Below, piece by piece: positions 48,401 to 59,080 of a stretch of DNA of 64,000 nt. The stretch spans positions 1 through 64,000 of the forward strand of contig CANNZV010002535.1 in the NCBI GenBank assembly GCA_947561585.1, read 5' to 3'. Within the stretch, counting starts at the first letter, position 1. Each line of letters begins with the position of its first letter. Origin of the DNA: Caprella mutica (lineage: Eukaryota; Arthropoda; Malacostraca; Amphipoda; Caprellidae). The translations under genes were made by a program, and so were the position numbers. Under the pieces are notes generated by a model. The model was not told the DNA's origin. It searched no databases and saw only the letters and a program-made list of their open reading frames with translations.

Positions 48401-51400
48401 AGAGTGCAGTTATCCCAATGACTTGTGAGGAGAGTGCAGTTATCCCAATGACTCATGGAGAATCAACTTTTGATTCTAAGTTTAGTAATATAGGTGTTCA
48501 CAATCAAATGCCGATGGACCAATTTGATAACATCATGCTAATTGCCAAACAAGTACCAATCTCATGGTCATCATTCAATGTTGTGTTCGAAAATGAAGAT
48601 TTAATTACTGTGAGGGAGAATAGTGACTACCAACTCAACGAGGTAATTTTGCATACACTAGTTTCATATAGTTCATTTCATCTTGACTATTTTTTGATGT
48701 TACCATACCGATATTTATATTTTGTTCAAATTGTGTTTCTTTTGTCCAGGTACGTCCCGACGAATCTGCATATCCCAGCATCGTAATGGATGAGAATTGT
48801 GAAGTTTTGGAGGTAAATTAGAGGCCTAACATATTAAGTTTGTATGAATTATATGTATAGCTACAGCGTAAAGACACATCTCCTGTTAGATAAGTCTCCC
48901 ATCTGACAGTCTGATTATCTATGATTTAAATTATTTTCTGAGTTTTGTTCATTCTCTGTAGCTACTTATAAATGCCGAAATCCTTTTCTAAATACAAATA
49001 TTCATCATTTCATTAAATCTGCAATTAAACCAAATTTTTACCCTAGTACTATAGTTCATACTATTTCTCATTTTAATCAGGTGCCGAACATTAGAGAAGA
49101 AGATAATTCTCAAGAATCCCATGTGCAAGCTAAAATCAAATCTAAACCAGCTGATGTGAGTAGAAGCAGCTTGTAATATACATATTTCATATATATATAT
49201 ATATATATTTTTGTAATTACTTATTGAATTGTATATTTTCAAGCTGAAAACCTGTCCTATCTGCAAGAAACAATTATTCAAACTGCCAAGACATATGAAG
49301 ACTGTTCATCAAATGGATAAGCTTGAAGTAAAAGGAGTTATAAATAGAACATTGCAGCGTAAATCTTACACAAAAGATTACGTCAATAGGAAAAACAAAA
49401 AGAGGATTTATCCGATGAAAGAGTGCCCTGTGTGCAATAATCCTTACAAAAGATTAGCAGACCACATACGTTATGCTCATAAAAATCATAAAATGAATAA
49501 AACAAAAACTGTATCATGTGTCCTTAATGAACTTGAATATTTTCCTACTTCAACATCTTTGGATATTGCCAGTTCAAGCAGTCCAACATCAGAATATTTG
49601 TACGAGTCTCATGTGTTGAAATCACGGAATACTCGAATAAATAAAGTGAAGCTATCTCCTCCAACTGCTAATATGATTGTGCCTGATGGTTGCTACTCTT
49701 ATGAAGAATCAATAGATGACTTTGAAGGAGCAGCATTTGATGTTTTGAATGAATACGTAAATTATTCAAAATCATGTGATGCTGGATATAGATCTGATGT
49801 TAATGCAAAACAAATGAGAGGGCACATAAATACATTCATAACTTTATTGTGTACTGAGAAATCATTTAAACCTCTATTCTCAGTAGACCAACTTAGAGAT
49901 GTTTTTACATCCAAGACAACCGAGGGAACTTGGAGAGCCTCTTCAGCTTCAACCTACAGAAATTCTATAAAAGATTTCTTAGAGTTTTTGACACTGACGA
50001 AGAAAATTTGTATTCCCCCAATCATTGTCCAAGATATATTGGGAGCACTCAAAAGATGGAGTAAGGGGAATTCAAACTTATTCAAAATTCAACGATACCA
50101 GAAAAGAAAAGAAACAGAGAAAATGCTTCTAACTCCATCTGAAATAGACGAATTTTATGTAAGCCAGTTTGCTACTGAAGCTATAAAATTATTCGGTTTA
50201 GCATCAGAAGGCAAGGAATTTGGTAGGACTGACTTTTGCCACATGAGGAATTATCTCCTATTGGGTATATACCTAAAACAGGGACTAAGAACTGGTGTGT
50301 GTGCCACGCTCACAGTTAATGAATATTTAAAGAGAGAGAAAGATGCTGAAGAACTAACATCGATAGAAGTAGCCGACCATAAAACGACAGCAGCATATGG
50401 AGATGCAATCATTGTCCTATCCGCTGCTATAGCGTCTTATTTTGAGATTTATTTCAAAATAGTTAGACCTGTCGGGGTAGCTGACTGCTCTTCGGATTAT
50501 TTTTTCACTTCTTGGTCTGGAAAACCAATGAATAGTTCAGACATTAATAAGGCCTGTAAAGGTGTCCTGAAAAGCTGTGGACTAAACAATATTTATGTAA
50601 CTTTGATCAGAAAAAGTTTAGTTACAACTATTCATGAATATGGAGATGATGAAGACATAAAAATGCTATCAATTGGTATGGACCACAAGATTGATACTGC
50701 CAAGGATCACTACGCTCACCACAATAAATTAAAAGCTGCAAAAATCGCTTACAAAAACATTGCCAAGGTGTCTGCAACTGTGAAGAGACTAGATTGTAAG
50801 TTTAATTGATAATTCTTTTTTTATTACTCATTAGCTATCATTTTTAAACTTTAGCTATATTTATGTATAATTATTTGTTATTGATAATTTCTTCACTCTT
50901 TTTAATAGGTATCCCATCCACTAGCAACCAGCAGAAATTCTCCAGTGAAATGGATCAAGAGGACAATGTTAATGGAGGTAAATTAGTAGGAAAATGTTTT
51001 AATTATTTTAACACGTTCCTCGCGTATTGACCCACGGGTAGGTCAGGTCATTTAATAGTATTATTTCTAAGAGCCAATGAATTTTTTTTGGTGAAAGTAT
51101 TATTGGAATAATATGTAAATTTGATATTTCTCACTTCAGATGTTAAACATACTACAGTAGAAGTTGAACCTAATCCAACCTGCGCTCTTTCTGATGAAGA
51201 TCCTAACTTTGCTCCCGAAGATAATGACGGTATGTATGGTTATCTTATTTGTACTTACAACTGAATTCAATGTACAAATCTGTTAGATAATGGTAGAGCA
51301 TCAGTCCACACATAGCTCTATCTCTACTTGTTAGCATTTATTTACTTTTTTGTTTTTTCTAAATTCCAGATTCTTCAGATAGTGAAATCATTCCAAGAAC

Positions 51401-51629
51401 TTTTTCTACAGGGAGGGGGAAAAGAAGTACATTCACCAACCAAGAGATTACTCAAATTGAACGCTCATTTAAAGATCACATTCAAGAAAATTCAAAGATC
51501 AATTTGTCTATAGTAACAGAATTAATTAAAAACAACAAAGTTCTCAAGAATTGTGATGTCAAAAAACTTTGCGCTTTCATCAGATATCTGAGACTGAAGT
51601 TCAGGAGGGAAAACACATCTAAGCATTAA
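45420..51629 (+). CDS. Multi-exon Crypton-like tyrosine recombinase with C2H2 fingers and a 10-residue repeat tract
   Basis: Coding exons: 45420-45576, 47261-48642, 48750-48812, 49081-49155, 49244-50795, 50909-50977, 51140-51229, 51370-51629. All introns are GT-AG, phases agree, and the joined frame is 1,215 codons plus TAA. The ATG at 45420 follows an acceptor (TTCTTTCAG, 45404) in a frame still open upstream, so a further 5' exon is possible. Order in the protein: ~25-52 Tudor-like (CRYKDGKWYEAEI); 72-450 repeats EESADVQKTC/EESAVIPMTC; two C-x2-C-x9-H-x4-H motifs at 563-581 and 620-638; recombinase domain ~750-1075; ~1150-1208 SANT/Myb-like helices (FTNQEITQIERSF). Likely catalytic residues are R908 (GLRTG), K939 (DHKTT), R1015 (TLIRKS), H1040 (GMDHK) and Y1049 (KDHYAH). 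The HxxR His is Thr1012. Known for tyrosine recombinases: these residues cut and rejoin DNA through a Tyr-DNA link. Inferred: nuclear DNA-binding recombinase, either an active Crypton-type transposon gene or a domesticated host gene. Confidence 0.85.
45770..45964 (+). mobile_element. Retroelement-like remnant, copy 1 (in intron 1)
   Basis: GCTACTTGCAGTTTTAGAGG, TTATGCTCTTCAACTACGAG and TTAGGTAGGCTCATAGGCTT match the element at 52549-52935. It breaks off after CATCTGTGAGTG, where the foldback element begins. Probably the 3' region of a non-LTR element or SINE; coding sequence is absent. Confidence 0.6.
45965..46784. mobile_element. Foldback element with GAGA/CTCT core inside intron 1
   Basis: The outer arms (45965-~46145 and ~46580-46784) are inverted copies, with ATCACACATAGGAAGCTCTG on the left and its inverse on the right. 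Further out AGTTATATTTAAAATAGTTC pairs with its inverse. The inner part is a degenerate GTGAGA-type tract on the left (to about 46445) and a CTCACT/CTCATT tract on the right, so the purine bias switches strand at the centre. No target duplication could be defined. It lies directly against the retroelement remnant. Confidence 0.75.
46925..47070. repeat. GC-rich AGCTCC/GGAGC repeat in intron 1
   Basis: Words AGCTCC, CCGGAGC and GAGCT recur in both orientations (GGAGCCTGGAGCTAC ... AGCTCCGGAGCCAGCTCC). The arrangement can fold back on itself; it may be another small mobile element. Confidence 0.5.
47317..48453 (+). repeat. In-frame 30-bp coding minisatellite, ~38 copies
   Basis: Lies within exon 2 of the recombinase gene and encodes a 10-residue period. 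Three classes are seen: about ten EESANVQKTS units first, then a mix of EESADVQKTC/I and EESAVIPMTC units. DADV and VIP units occur in repeated runs, showing duplication of blocks. Because 30 is divisible by three, other frames and the minus strand also stay open (LLDICTLLTS on -). Those are shadows, since only the + frame continues through matching splice phases. From unit 10 on, nearly every unit carries one Cys. Confidence 0.95.
49183..49209. repeat. (TA)n microsatellite in intron 4
   Basis: About ten TA units just upstream of the acceptor at 49243. Confidence 0.9.
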
Positions 51630-51802
51630 AATTTTTAAACTTGTGATCATTAATTAATTGTATTAACATTTCGCTACTTCAGTTGATAAGATCTAGGTAT
51701 TTATACTTTTTTCATACAGCTAATTGTAGAAACTTTATTTGGAAGTAATATCATTGCTAGTTTTTATTTTTGAATCTATATTAGTTTATTTCTTTCAAAT
51801 TT

Positions 51803-52030
51803 GCAGATAATGGAACTAGTCTTTACTAAGGGTTATTATATCATTTATTTACATTATAGGTAGATGGATGTATTTATTATCTTTTTGTTTATTTTTTATG
51901 TTAATTTTCGCAGATAATGGAACTAGTCTTTACTAAGGGTTATTATATCATTTATTTACATTATAGGTAGATATATGTATTTATTATCTTTTTGTTTATT
52001 TTTTATGTTAATTTTCGCAGTTAATGGATC
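51803..52030. repeat. 107-bp tandem repeat just 3' of the gene, two full copies plus a partial
   Basis: GCAGATAATGGAACTAGTCT starts copies at 51803 and 51910 that are almost identical. A third start at 52017 reads GCAGTTAATGGATCTAGTCT and diverges quickly. Confidence 0.9.
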
Positions 52031-52548
52031 TAGTCTTCATTAGTGATTATTGTGGAATTTATTAATATTATCTACTTTTTTATTTTAGTTCATATTGTTG
52101 AATTTTTTTAGTTTATTTCTTTCAAGGTTGAAGTTTAATGGAACTAGTCAGTAGATACTGAGAGTTACTGTAGAATTTATTAATCTTAATGAGGTTAATT
52201 ATTATAGTTTATGTTCTCGAAGTTTTTCTTTAGCTTGTTTATGAGAAGTTCCTTGCTCAATTGAATTCTTGCATGAGAAATATTAAATACAAAAGTGGAA
52301 AATAGTTTTCTTCTCCCATTTTCAATTAAAGGAATTTTAATTGGTATTTGAGTTAAATTGCTTTCATTTTGAATATTTTCTGCTACTATTATTATAAAAT
52401 TCGAGTGAAACTAGCGTAAGATTAGATTTCTTTCAAACATCTTTTCACTGTCGTGTTTCAATGAAGAAGTGGCGGCCTAGAAATATATCTTTCCTCTATA
52501 TACGGTGTGTAAACAGGTATCAACCATCACAGAATATATTGTGTACTG
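52031..52548. other. No gene seen
   Basis: AT-rich region downstream of the recombinase gene, probably including its 3' UTR or flank. I saw no convincing polyadenylation site to call. Confidence 0.3.
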
Positions 52549-52935
52549 GATTATGGATTGTCTTTTTTTCATTTTTTTAACGCTACTTGCAGTTTTAGAG
52601 GATAGCGCTAGGGTTATGCTCTTCAACTACGAGGTCTTAGATCTTTGTGTTAGGTAGACTCGTAGGCTTCATATACTGTCACCTTTTCCATCCGTGAGTG
52701 CAGCCACCGGTGCTTGTGTCCCCTTTCGTCACATTCCTTGGTAAGTGACTGCATTCACGGAGAAGCTTTTCTGCATCCATGAGCATTGTCACCGACGCTG
52801 GTAAGTGACTTTGTTCATGGAGCCACTTTCCTTTCTGACTGTTCTTCCAGTCCCTTGTATTTAATTTCCTTTTGTCGTCAGCGATAAAGCCAATGTTGCT
52901 GATGCAGACGTTAAACTCTTATTAAATCAATCAAT
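52549..52935 (+). mobile_element. Retroelement-like remnant, copy 2 with 3' tail
   Basis: Matches 45770-45964 over its first ~140 bp and continues with GAGTGCAGCCACCGGTGCTT, an internal near-duplicate (TTGGTAAGTGACTGCATTCA / CTGGTAAGTGACTTTGTTCA), and ends GTTGCTGATGCAGACGTTAA with a TTAAATCAATCAAT tail. The short-period tail is what non-LTR elements and their SINEs commonly carry. No coding region remains. Confidence 0.6.
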
Positions 52936-53332
52936 ATTGTGTACATAAAATTCAAATTGTGTGTAATACTTTGAAAACGCTCATTTAATAAATCTCTAAC
53001 CATCTTAAAACTCAGAAATTGTTTTTTTTTGCTTGATCCGTGAGAATGCTTATATTCGATGACGAACCTGATAACTTGATGAGGTAGTTTTAGAAAGTTT
53101 TTAATAAGATTTGAATGCCTTTTTGATAATGAAAATATTTGAAAAGTTGAAATAAGATATATAACTTGGACAAAGTTCACACCACAGAGAAAAGGAGAAA
53201 AATAAACACTTCATTTTTAAAGCTTATTCGTTATAGTTAACTAACAAACATTGCACAGTAAACATAACATAACTCTCTTGAAATTAGGTTCTAAATTAGG
53301 ACTGCAAAGTAATAAAATACATGGCAACAATT
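52936..53332. other. No gene seen
   Basis: An 89-codon minus-strand frame (52911-53180) has no recognisable motif. Confidence 0.3.
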
Positions 53333-53411
53333 TTGGCCCCTATCTGAACCTGAAACAGAAAAAGGACGAGTTGGTCCTACATCCGAACCAATTTGTCCAT
53401 TCTCCGACCAA
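53333..53411. repeat. Dispersed motif, copy 1 (partner at 54536)
   Basis: GTTGGTCCTACATCCGAACC and ATTTGTCCATTCTCCGACCA match GTTCGTCCAATATCCGAACC and ATTTGTCCATTTTCCGACCA at 54617-54658. Likely part of an undefined MITE family. Confidence 0.6.
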
Positions 53412-53975
53412 ACGTTAATAAAGGTATTTGCACGGAAATAGACCCTGATTATAAATTGATTACTCAAATATAGGATGCCATCTATAATTGTATATTATCC
53501 TGTAATGGAGTATTATATATGAAAATGTAAATCAGACAGGCAAAGATTTACTATACAGATTAGGTTATCAATAAATCGGATATAATGAGTATAAACTGTG
53601 TTTTCTTTATTGTTTGAGGTTTGAATGATCAATGAAGTGTATTTTTTGTTAATGATTTAAATTTAGGCATAAATGACTACCACCATGATATATATTAATT
53701 TTGTACAATAATGAGTGGCTATATTGATTTCCCGCAACATTAACCTAATATTTGTTTAGCTACCTCAATTTTGTATAAAATATTAGTGCACATCCATATA
53801 AGAATTATACCATAGTTATCCCTCAATGACAAAAATTCTCTATGATTTTAATCACAGAAAACTCTCACTGCACACGAATTATGAAGTGGCTCTGAGTTAT
53901 GAAGAAACCACTACTTCATAACTCAGGAGTTTCACTGTACATTATATTGAATATTATAAAATAAAATGTCATTAG
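53412..53975. other. No gene; small inverted repeat near 53878-53935
   Basis: ATTATGAAGTGGCTCTGAGT and CACTACTTCATAACTCAGGA form partial inverted repeats. Otherwise unrecognised. Confidence 0.35.
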
Positions 53976-54160
53976 CAGGGCTGGGACAAAATGCTCTAAA
54001 AACTATAGATCCTGAAAATATTATAGACGGAGAGAATTAAAGAGTATTGAATGGTTCTAAACCAGCGGTATATTTATATAGTATTCGATACCATTTCATT
54101 TAGTTTCGTCTATGGTATTTTCGAGATCTATAGTTTTTAGAGCATATTGTCCCTGCCCTA
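53976..54160. mobile_element. hAT-like MITE, 8-bp TSD
   Basis: The ends CAGGGCTGGGACAAAATGCT and, inverted, TAGGGCAGGGACAATATGCT continue pairing through CTAAAAACTATAGATC and further (TATTATAGACG / CGTCTATGGTA). GTCATTAG flanks both sides exactly (53968-53975 and 54161-54168). CAGGG-type termini with an 8-bp duplication are standard for hAT elements. Length 185 bp, no coding content. Confidence 0.88.
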
Positions 54161-54168
54161 GTCATTAG

Positions 54169-54535
54169 AATGATTAAATCTAATATAAAATATATGTTAT
54201 TCTAAATGAAAAAAAAACACTAAATGGTAAAATTTTATAACTATATGAACGTAAATTTAAAATTGAATGTATTTTGTTCAATATAAATAATTGGAGATTC
54301 ATTATTAATTATAATTTGTTTTATATAATAAGGTGTCCACATCTGAAATACCCTCAACATAACACTCCGATAACTGTCACTGTGTCATCATCAGAACTAT
54401 TTGAAATATATGAATAATAATAAGCTCTGAATAAGGACTCTTCAATAGATTATTATTATTGTGGCGATATATGATAACTCACAAAACATACATGGCAACT
54501 CACCAAATGTGAATATTCTTTTCTGTCCTTTTTTC
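54169..54535. other. No gene seen
   Basis: AT-rich spacer. Confidence 0.25.
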
Positions 54536-54741
54536 GAGCAGGACTTTTTCCGAGCTTAGGACTAACTTCCGAACAATTTGGGGTCATTTTCGACCAAGAT
54601 ACGGAAAAAGGGCCAGTTCGTCCAATATCCGAACCGATTTGTCCATTTTCCGACCAATCATTATTGTTATTATTACACAGTGCTACCTAATAGGTACTTC
54701 TGTAAACACGGGTATGCAGAAGTATTAGATAGCACTGTGTG
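54536..54741. repeat. Dispersed motif copy 2 plus ACACAGTGCTA inverted repeat
   Basis: At 54536-54660 the partner of 53333. At 54675-54741 ACACAGTGCTACCTAATAGG-TACTTCTG pairs with CAGAAGTATTAGATAGCACT-GTGTG. The ACACAGTGCTA(T/C)CTAAT word also lies inside the MITEs at 3175 and 20696, so this may be the core of a related element. Confidence 0.6.
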
Positions 54742-55536
54742 TAGTTAGCTAAACTATAATTATGATTCAATTTTTTCTATGATCTAAATTATGAAGCAGT
54801 CCAGAAACTCGTATTGTTAACCCTTTCATTTCTCGCCTGTTAATTGGTGTGGAGTGGTGAATATAATAATTTTCTATATTTTATTATATCACATGGATGA
54901 AAATATAAAGAAGAACAATAATTTATCTAATTGAACTGAATTGTAATAAATAGTTTATGAAAAAAAAGTTTTACCTCAATAGATTGAGATAAGAACGTAT
55001 TTGAGATATATCTATTTCAATCCAAATACATTTATGAAACGCATTCAGAATACACCAATTCTGTCAATTTTCGATTATCTCCTCAAAATTCACTTTCCTG
55101 AAGATATTCTCCCCGTCAAATTATGAATGTGCGAAGAGGGTAATTTATTCCTCATTTTAAGGAGTGAATAATTTATACACAAAGTAAATGTTCCCTCAAA
55201 AGAGGCTTCGTTCCATTCATTACCATACAAAAGAGGGGTTAATCATCTACAGCTGCAGAATCAGGACCCTAGATAGCGCTTGAAACTATATATATATTAA
55301 TTAAAAGATGTAAAAACAATAAACTCCTGGTAGTTGTTTCGATCATAACGATTATATAGCTGATATTAGTTATATTTTATTCAGCACAATCGAAATGGAA
55401 AATTTACGCGCATCTGTGACAAAATTGGACCTCTAAATGGATTTCAAATTATTCTTCTGACAAACGTAATCGAAAAATAAGCTGTCTTACAAAGTATAGC
55501 TGAAGAAAAACGACTAATAATCCGACTGAAATACAA
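54742..55536. other. No gene seen
   Basis: TTAACCCTTTCATTTCTCGC near 54818 resembles one end of a piggyBac-type MITE, but no second end was found. Confidence 0.25.
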
Positions 55537-55792
55537 AATCCTTATTATACGTCATTATATCTCCCTTAAAATCCTAATAATACATCATAATTTCTCCCTC
55601 AAACCCTTAATTCCTTATGATACATCATAATTTCTCCCTCAAACCCTAAATTCCTTATGATACATCATAATTTCTCCCTCAAACCCTTAATTCCTTATGA
55701 TACATCATAATTTCTCCCTCAAACCCTAAATTCCTTATGTTACATCATAATTTCTCCCTCAAACCCTAAATTCCTTATGTTACATCATAATC
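55537..55792. repeat. 40-bp minisatellite, about 6 copies
   Basis: The unit is AATTCCTTATGATACATCAT plus AATTTCTCCCTCAAACCCTA. The first copies (from 55537) are more diverged than the last four. Confidence 0.93.
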
Positions 55793-56502
55793 TGCTGAGC
55801 CCAAAACTCGTCATAAAATTGGACTAAATAGAAGCTGCTCCAAAAGCAGACCTTACATTCAATCAGAGGATGAGCTTTTTCTGCGCCAAAGAAAATGAAT
55901 ATTCATGTAAAGAAGACTTGTTTTCATTATTTGCTGCACAGCCTTTATTATTGTTCCTTTCATCTCCAAGCTCTCAAAAGAAGGAAATAAAACTAGCCAA
56001 GGAGATTATTCTTTCCTGGGAATGTGTTTTCATGATAGAGCTTCTTTTAATGATTAGCTGAGCTAAGAGGAATCTGTTGTCCTTATTTCTTGCATGTAAT
56101 ATCACTTACTTTTCAAGATTATTGCACTTAAATTAAATTTAACTATTGAATAAATTTGATGAGGGCATTTGTTTTATCTGATAATTATATTAATTGTTAA
56201 AATATGATTTTAGGTAAATATAACTCTTAAATGAGTTTTGGTGTAAATGAACTAAAAATTCAAGTATACCCTCGGAGGAAATTATTTATTTATTATGCTA
56301 ACTATTATTCACTAACTATGTATTATTGTTGTTATTTTCCTCCAATATAGTATGATCAGAAATATTTAAAGTACACTGTATTTTTAGTGTGTCAGAGAGA
56401 ATTATCGTACATATTGATACTCACAAAATAACAATTAGTTATTTATCTTTGTTACTTATTGAATTAACTACAAGAAAAATTACTCAGATATCAATGATTA
56501 AC
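55793..56502. other. No gene seen
   Basis: A 63-codon frame at 55870-56061 has no recognisable domain. Otherwise AT-rich. Confidence 0.3.
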
Positions 56503-56863
56503 GAGCCAGCAGCACTGACAGTTGGGCCCAATGCAATTGAGCCACGCAAATTCAGCATTGACAATTGAGCGCAGGACTATTTTTCCCCCAAAACAATTGA
56601 GCCCATGACAATTGAGCCTAGAACAAATTGGGATAGTAGACACAGTGAATATGTGATTACTTTGGTAATGCAGTAGAAATGGTTTTCAATCAAGTTAATT
56701 CAGTAGACTCTGATAAAAACATTATACTGGGCTCAATATTATTTGGGCTAGATTGTCCTGGGCTCTATTGTATTGTGGTTCAATTTTCCCCAGGCTCCAT
56801 AGTCGGAGCTCAATTTATGGGGCTAAGTTGTCATAGGCCCAACTAACAGTCATCGAACGGGCC
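56503..56863. mobile_element. Foldback-like element with CAATTGAGCC-repeat arms
   Basis: The left arm (56503-~56625) repeats CAATTGAGCC/ACAATTGAGC with spacers (CAGTTGGGCCCAATGCAATT, ACAATTGAGCCCATGACAAT). The right arm (~56745-56863) carries the inverse (GGGCTCAATATTATTTGGGC, GGAGCTCAATTTATGGGGCT, GGCCCAACTAACAGTCATCG). The extremes GAGCC...TGACAGTTGGGCC and GGCCC...TGTTAGTTGGGCC pair imperfectly. No clean target duplication was found. Confidence 0.6.
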
Positions 56864-57594
56864 AACATTGTAACAATATTTTAACAGTATTGGCCCTAGA
56901 AAAAATGCTATATGGAAGCTTGTGTAAGTACAATGACATTACTGGTTAAAAATTTAAAAAAAATTACATTATCCCGTACTATTAATTCATTAAATGAAAG
57001 TTACTTTAATAATTAGAGAAGCCACTCAATTTGACGTTAAAATTTGTCAAAAAAAAAATAATGAAAATGATTCACATAAAGATAAATCATTTTCTTAGAT
57101 CGGACCTTTTCCTTCAACTTGAACACCGCTAAATAATTTTTCTGCACAACACCTTAAAAATTGAAGGATGAAAAGACTTTTGAATTAGGGCGTTAATTTC
57201 TCCTAAGAGTTGCAGGCTGCATTTGCTTTCATCTCGAGACACTCAAATGAGTCGAATAATTCGAGAGAGGAACTGTACCCTCTCCATTAATGAGGGGAAT
57301 TAAGAGAGGAAAAGTATACCACATCATCAGCAGAGAGAAAAATATAAAAGTCTAACTTGCTCTACTTTGTCAATTAAACTCCTGCTAATGACTATAAAGT
57401 GGTATGGTTTTATTCTCAAAGTCTTCATTTAAAACCTGTGAAGAAAGCGATTTCATGAAAAAATTATGCAACTGTTTCAACTCGATTTTTTATCGCGTTA
57501 ACACAATGCACCAGCAAAGAGTGATGGGTTATTTCTTATATTCAGTCACATTGCTTCAAGGATCAGCAACTGACGATAAATTAATAATAATTAT
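56864..57594. other. No gene seen
   Basis: AT-rich. A 70-codon + frame (57404-57616) is unrecognised. Confidence 0.3.
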
Positions 57595-57846
57595 CTACTT
57601 CACTGTACACCGATAATGTTTCTTCAAACAAATGAATGGTGATTGTGCATTATCAAAGAAATAAGGAATTGTAATTAAGTAAATTCCGTTACCACTTTTA
57701 GTTTCTTCTTCCCATAATTTGTCCACGTGCATCCATATATCTTCAGACATGAGTTTATCGCAAGATTTCATTTTTAATGGTACAACTATACAATTAGTTA
57801 ACTTTATAGTATTATCACATAATCCTACTATATCCTGTTTCGTCAT
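57595..57846 (-). CDS. Possible small hypothetical ORF or exon, 83 codons
   Basis: Starts MTKQDIVGLCDNTIKLTNCI and ends KKHYRCTVK followed by a stop. The middle (DIWMHVDKLWEEETKSGNG, YLITIPYFFDNAQ) has a mixed, soluble-looking composition unlike the Phe/Ile/Lys-rich chance frames nearby. I do not recognise it, see no splice partner, and cannot exclude chance. Confidence 0.2.
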   Translation of the reverse strand: MTKQDIVGLCDNTIKLTNCIVVPLKMKSCDKLMSEDIWMHVDKLWEEETKSGNGIYLITIPYFFDNAQSPFICLKKHYRCTVK

Positions 57847-57958
57847 GTAGAATATACAAAGTTATGTTTAAAAGTTAACGAACCTTTAAACATATCGACT
57901 AAATTAGCTTATCCCAAATTGTTTTGCTAATGTACTTACATTATACCTTTACTTTGAG

Positions 57959-58105
57959 TTGCCACACACAACGCGATTCAAAGCTTTAACAAATGTCTTC
58001 AGATACGACACGGCTCTTTTTTCCTCTGGAATCGTGATGTTGAAAATGAGTTCAAATTTAGCTAAGCACCAAAACCAAGTACATTATCCTTGCTTGAGTG
58101 GTTCA
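57959..58105 (+). repeat. Dispersed repeat block A (partner at 5441)
   Basis: See 5441. Landmarks GCCACACACAACGCGATTCA, GGAATCGTGATGTTGAAAAT and GAGTTCAAATTTAG. A 98-codon frame across 57959-58255 is not conserved in the partner and is probably spurious. Confidence 0.65.
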
Positions 58106-59080
58106 GCTAGAGAGAGAGTAGGTGAGCTGACTCTATTTGAATTCTGTTTACCAGTTCTTTCACAAAGAGTCCTTATTTCCATATCCTCTTATTCATTTGT
58201 TAGTGTCGCAAGAGGTTGTAATGACCTGGAGTCTCTGGTGCTACTTTCAGAATGAGAAAAATGGTCCAAGATAAGCGGACACAGTCACTCATTGCCTACA
58301 AACATTCATTAGTTGGGGTGAACGATTGCCACAAAACCGTGAATTGCTAATTTAGGCAGAGAAGAACGAGGTAGTGGGGATTGAGTTTTATTCATCTCTA
58401 TATTATCACGAAGTGGAGTAATAAGTATAACAAACGCAATTACAATAGTAATTGAAAATAATAATTGATTCACTAATAACAAGAAAAATATATGGAAAGG
58501 TTGACAAATATTTTACGTAATCCCATTTCATGTCCGAATCTTTTGGATACATATTTAATTGCTCAAATACTCTGCGAATAATCATTTATAACTAACTGTG
58601 AAGATTACATTGTATTTACACACAAATATTTAAGCCTATTATTTACTCTGTTAACTGCATAAGGATTAAGTGAAGTTCTCTTGTTTATTGAGGTGACCAT
58701 TAATCACTAAGGTAATCATAATTAAAATACTCATACATAATTATCACTGAAGGAGAAGCAAATTTTTCATCTCAATCTCTTGTTGAATTAACTAAGTATC
58801 GAGCTACATAAGCTACGAGAACCGCATCAGTTAACAGATTAGGCACCGTGTCGATATCTCTTTAAATCATGCGATTGTTAAGGTGTTAATAAGCTTTTCG
58901 TGTAAATAAAAGCTGTCATTTTATGGTGCGTTAGTTTAGTTCCTGTGATTGAATTCATAATTAGCACATTAGAAAGAGGGAGGTGATGTCTGTGAATTTC
59001 TATAGCATAACCAATTCATCAAGTTGATAATGCTTTATGAAGTACACAACAATAGATTGAAACTTATCTATTTTACATCA
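58106..59080. other. No gene seen
   Basis: AT-rich; nothing recognised. Confidence 0.3.

Noticed and set aside
47287..48456. 389-codon minus-strand frame across exon 2
   Set aside because: Antisense shadow of the 30-bp coding repeat. Only the + frame joins flanking exons in phase.
56490..56880. 9-bp TSD for the CAATTGAGCC foldback
   Set aside because: ATGATTAAC and ACATTGTAAC at the edges are only loosely similar; not good enough to claim a duplication.
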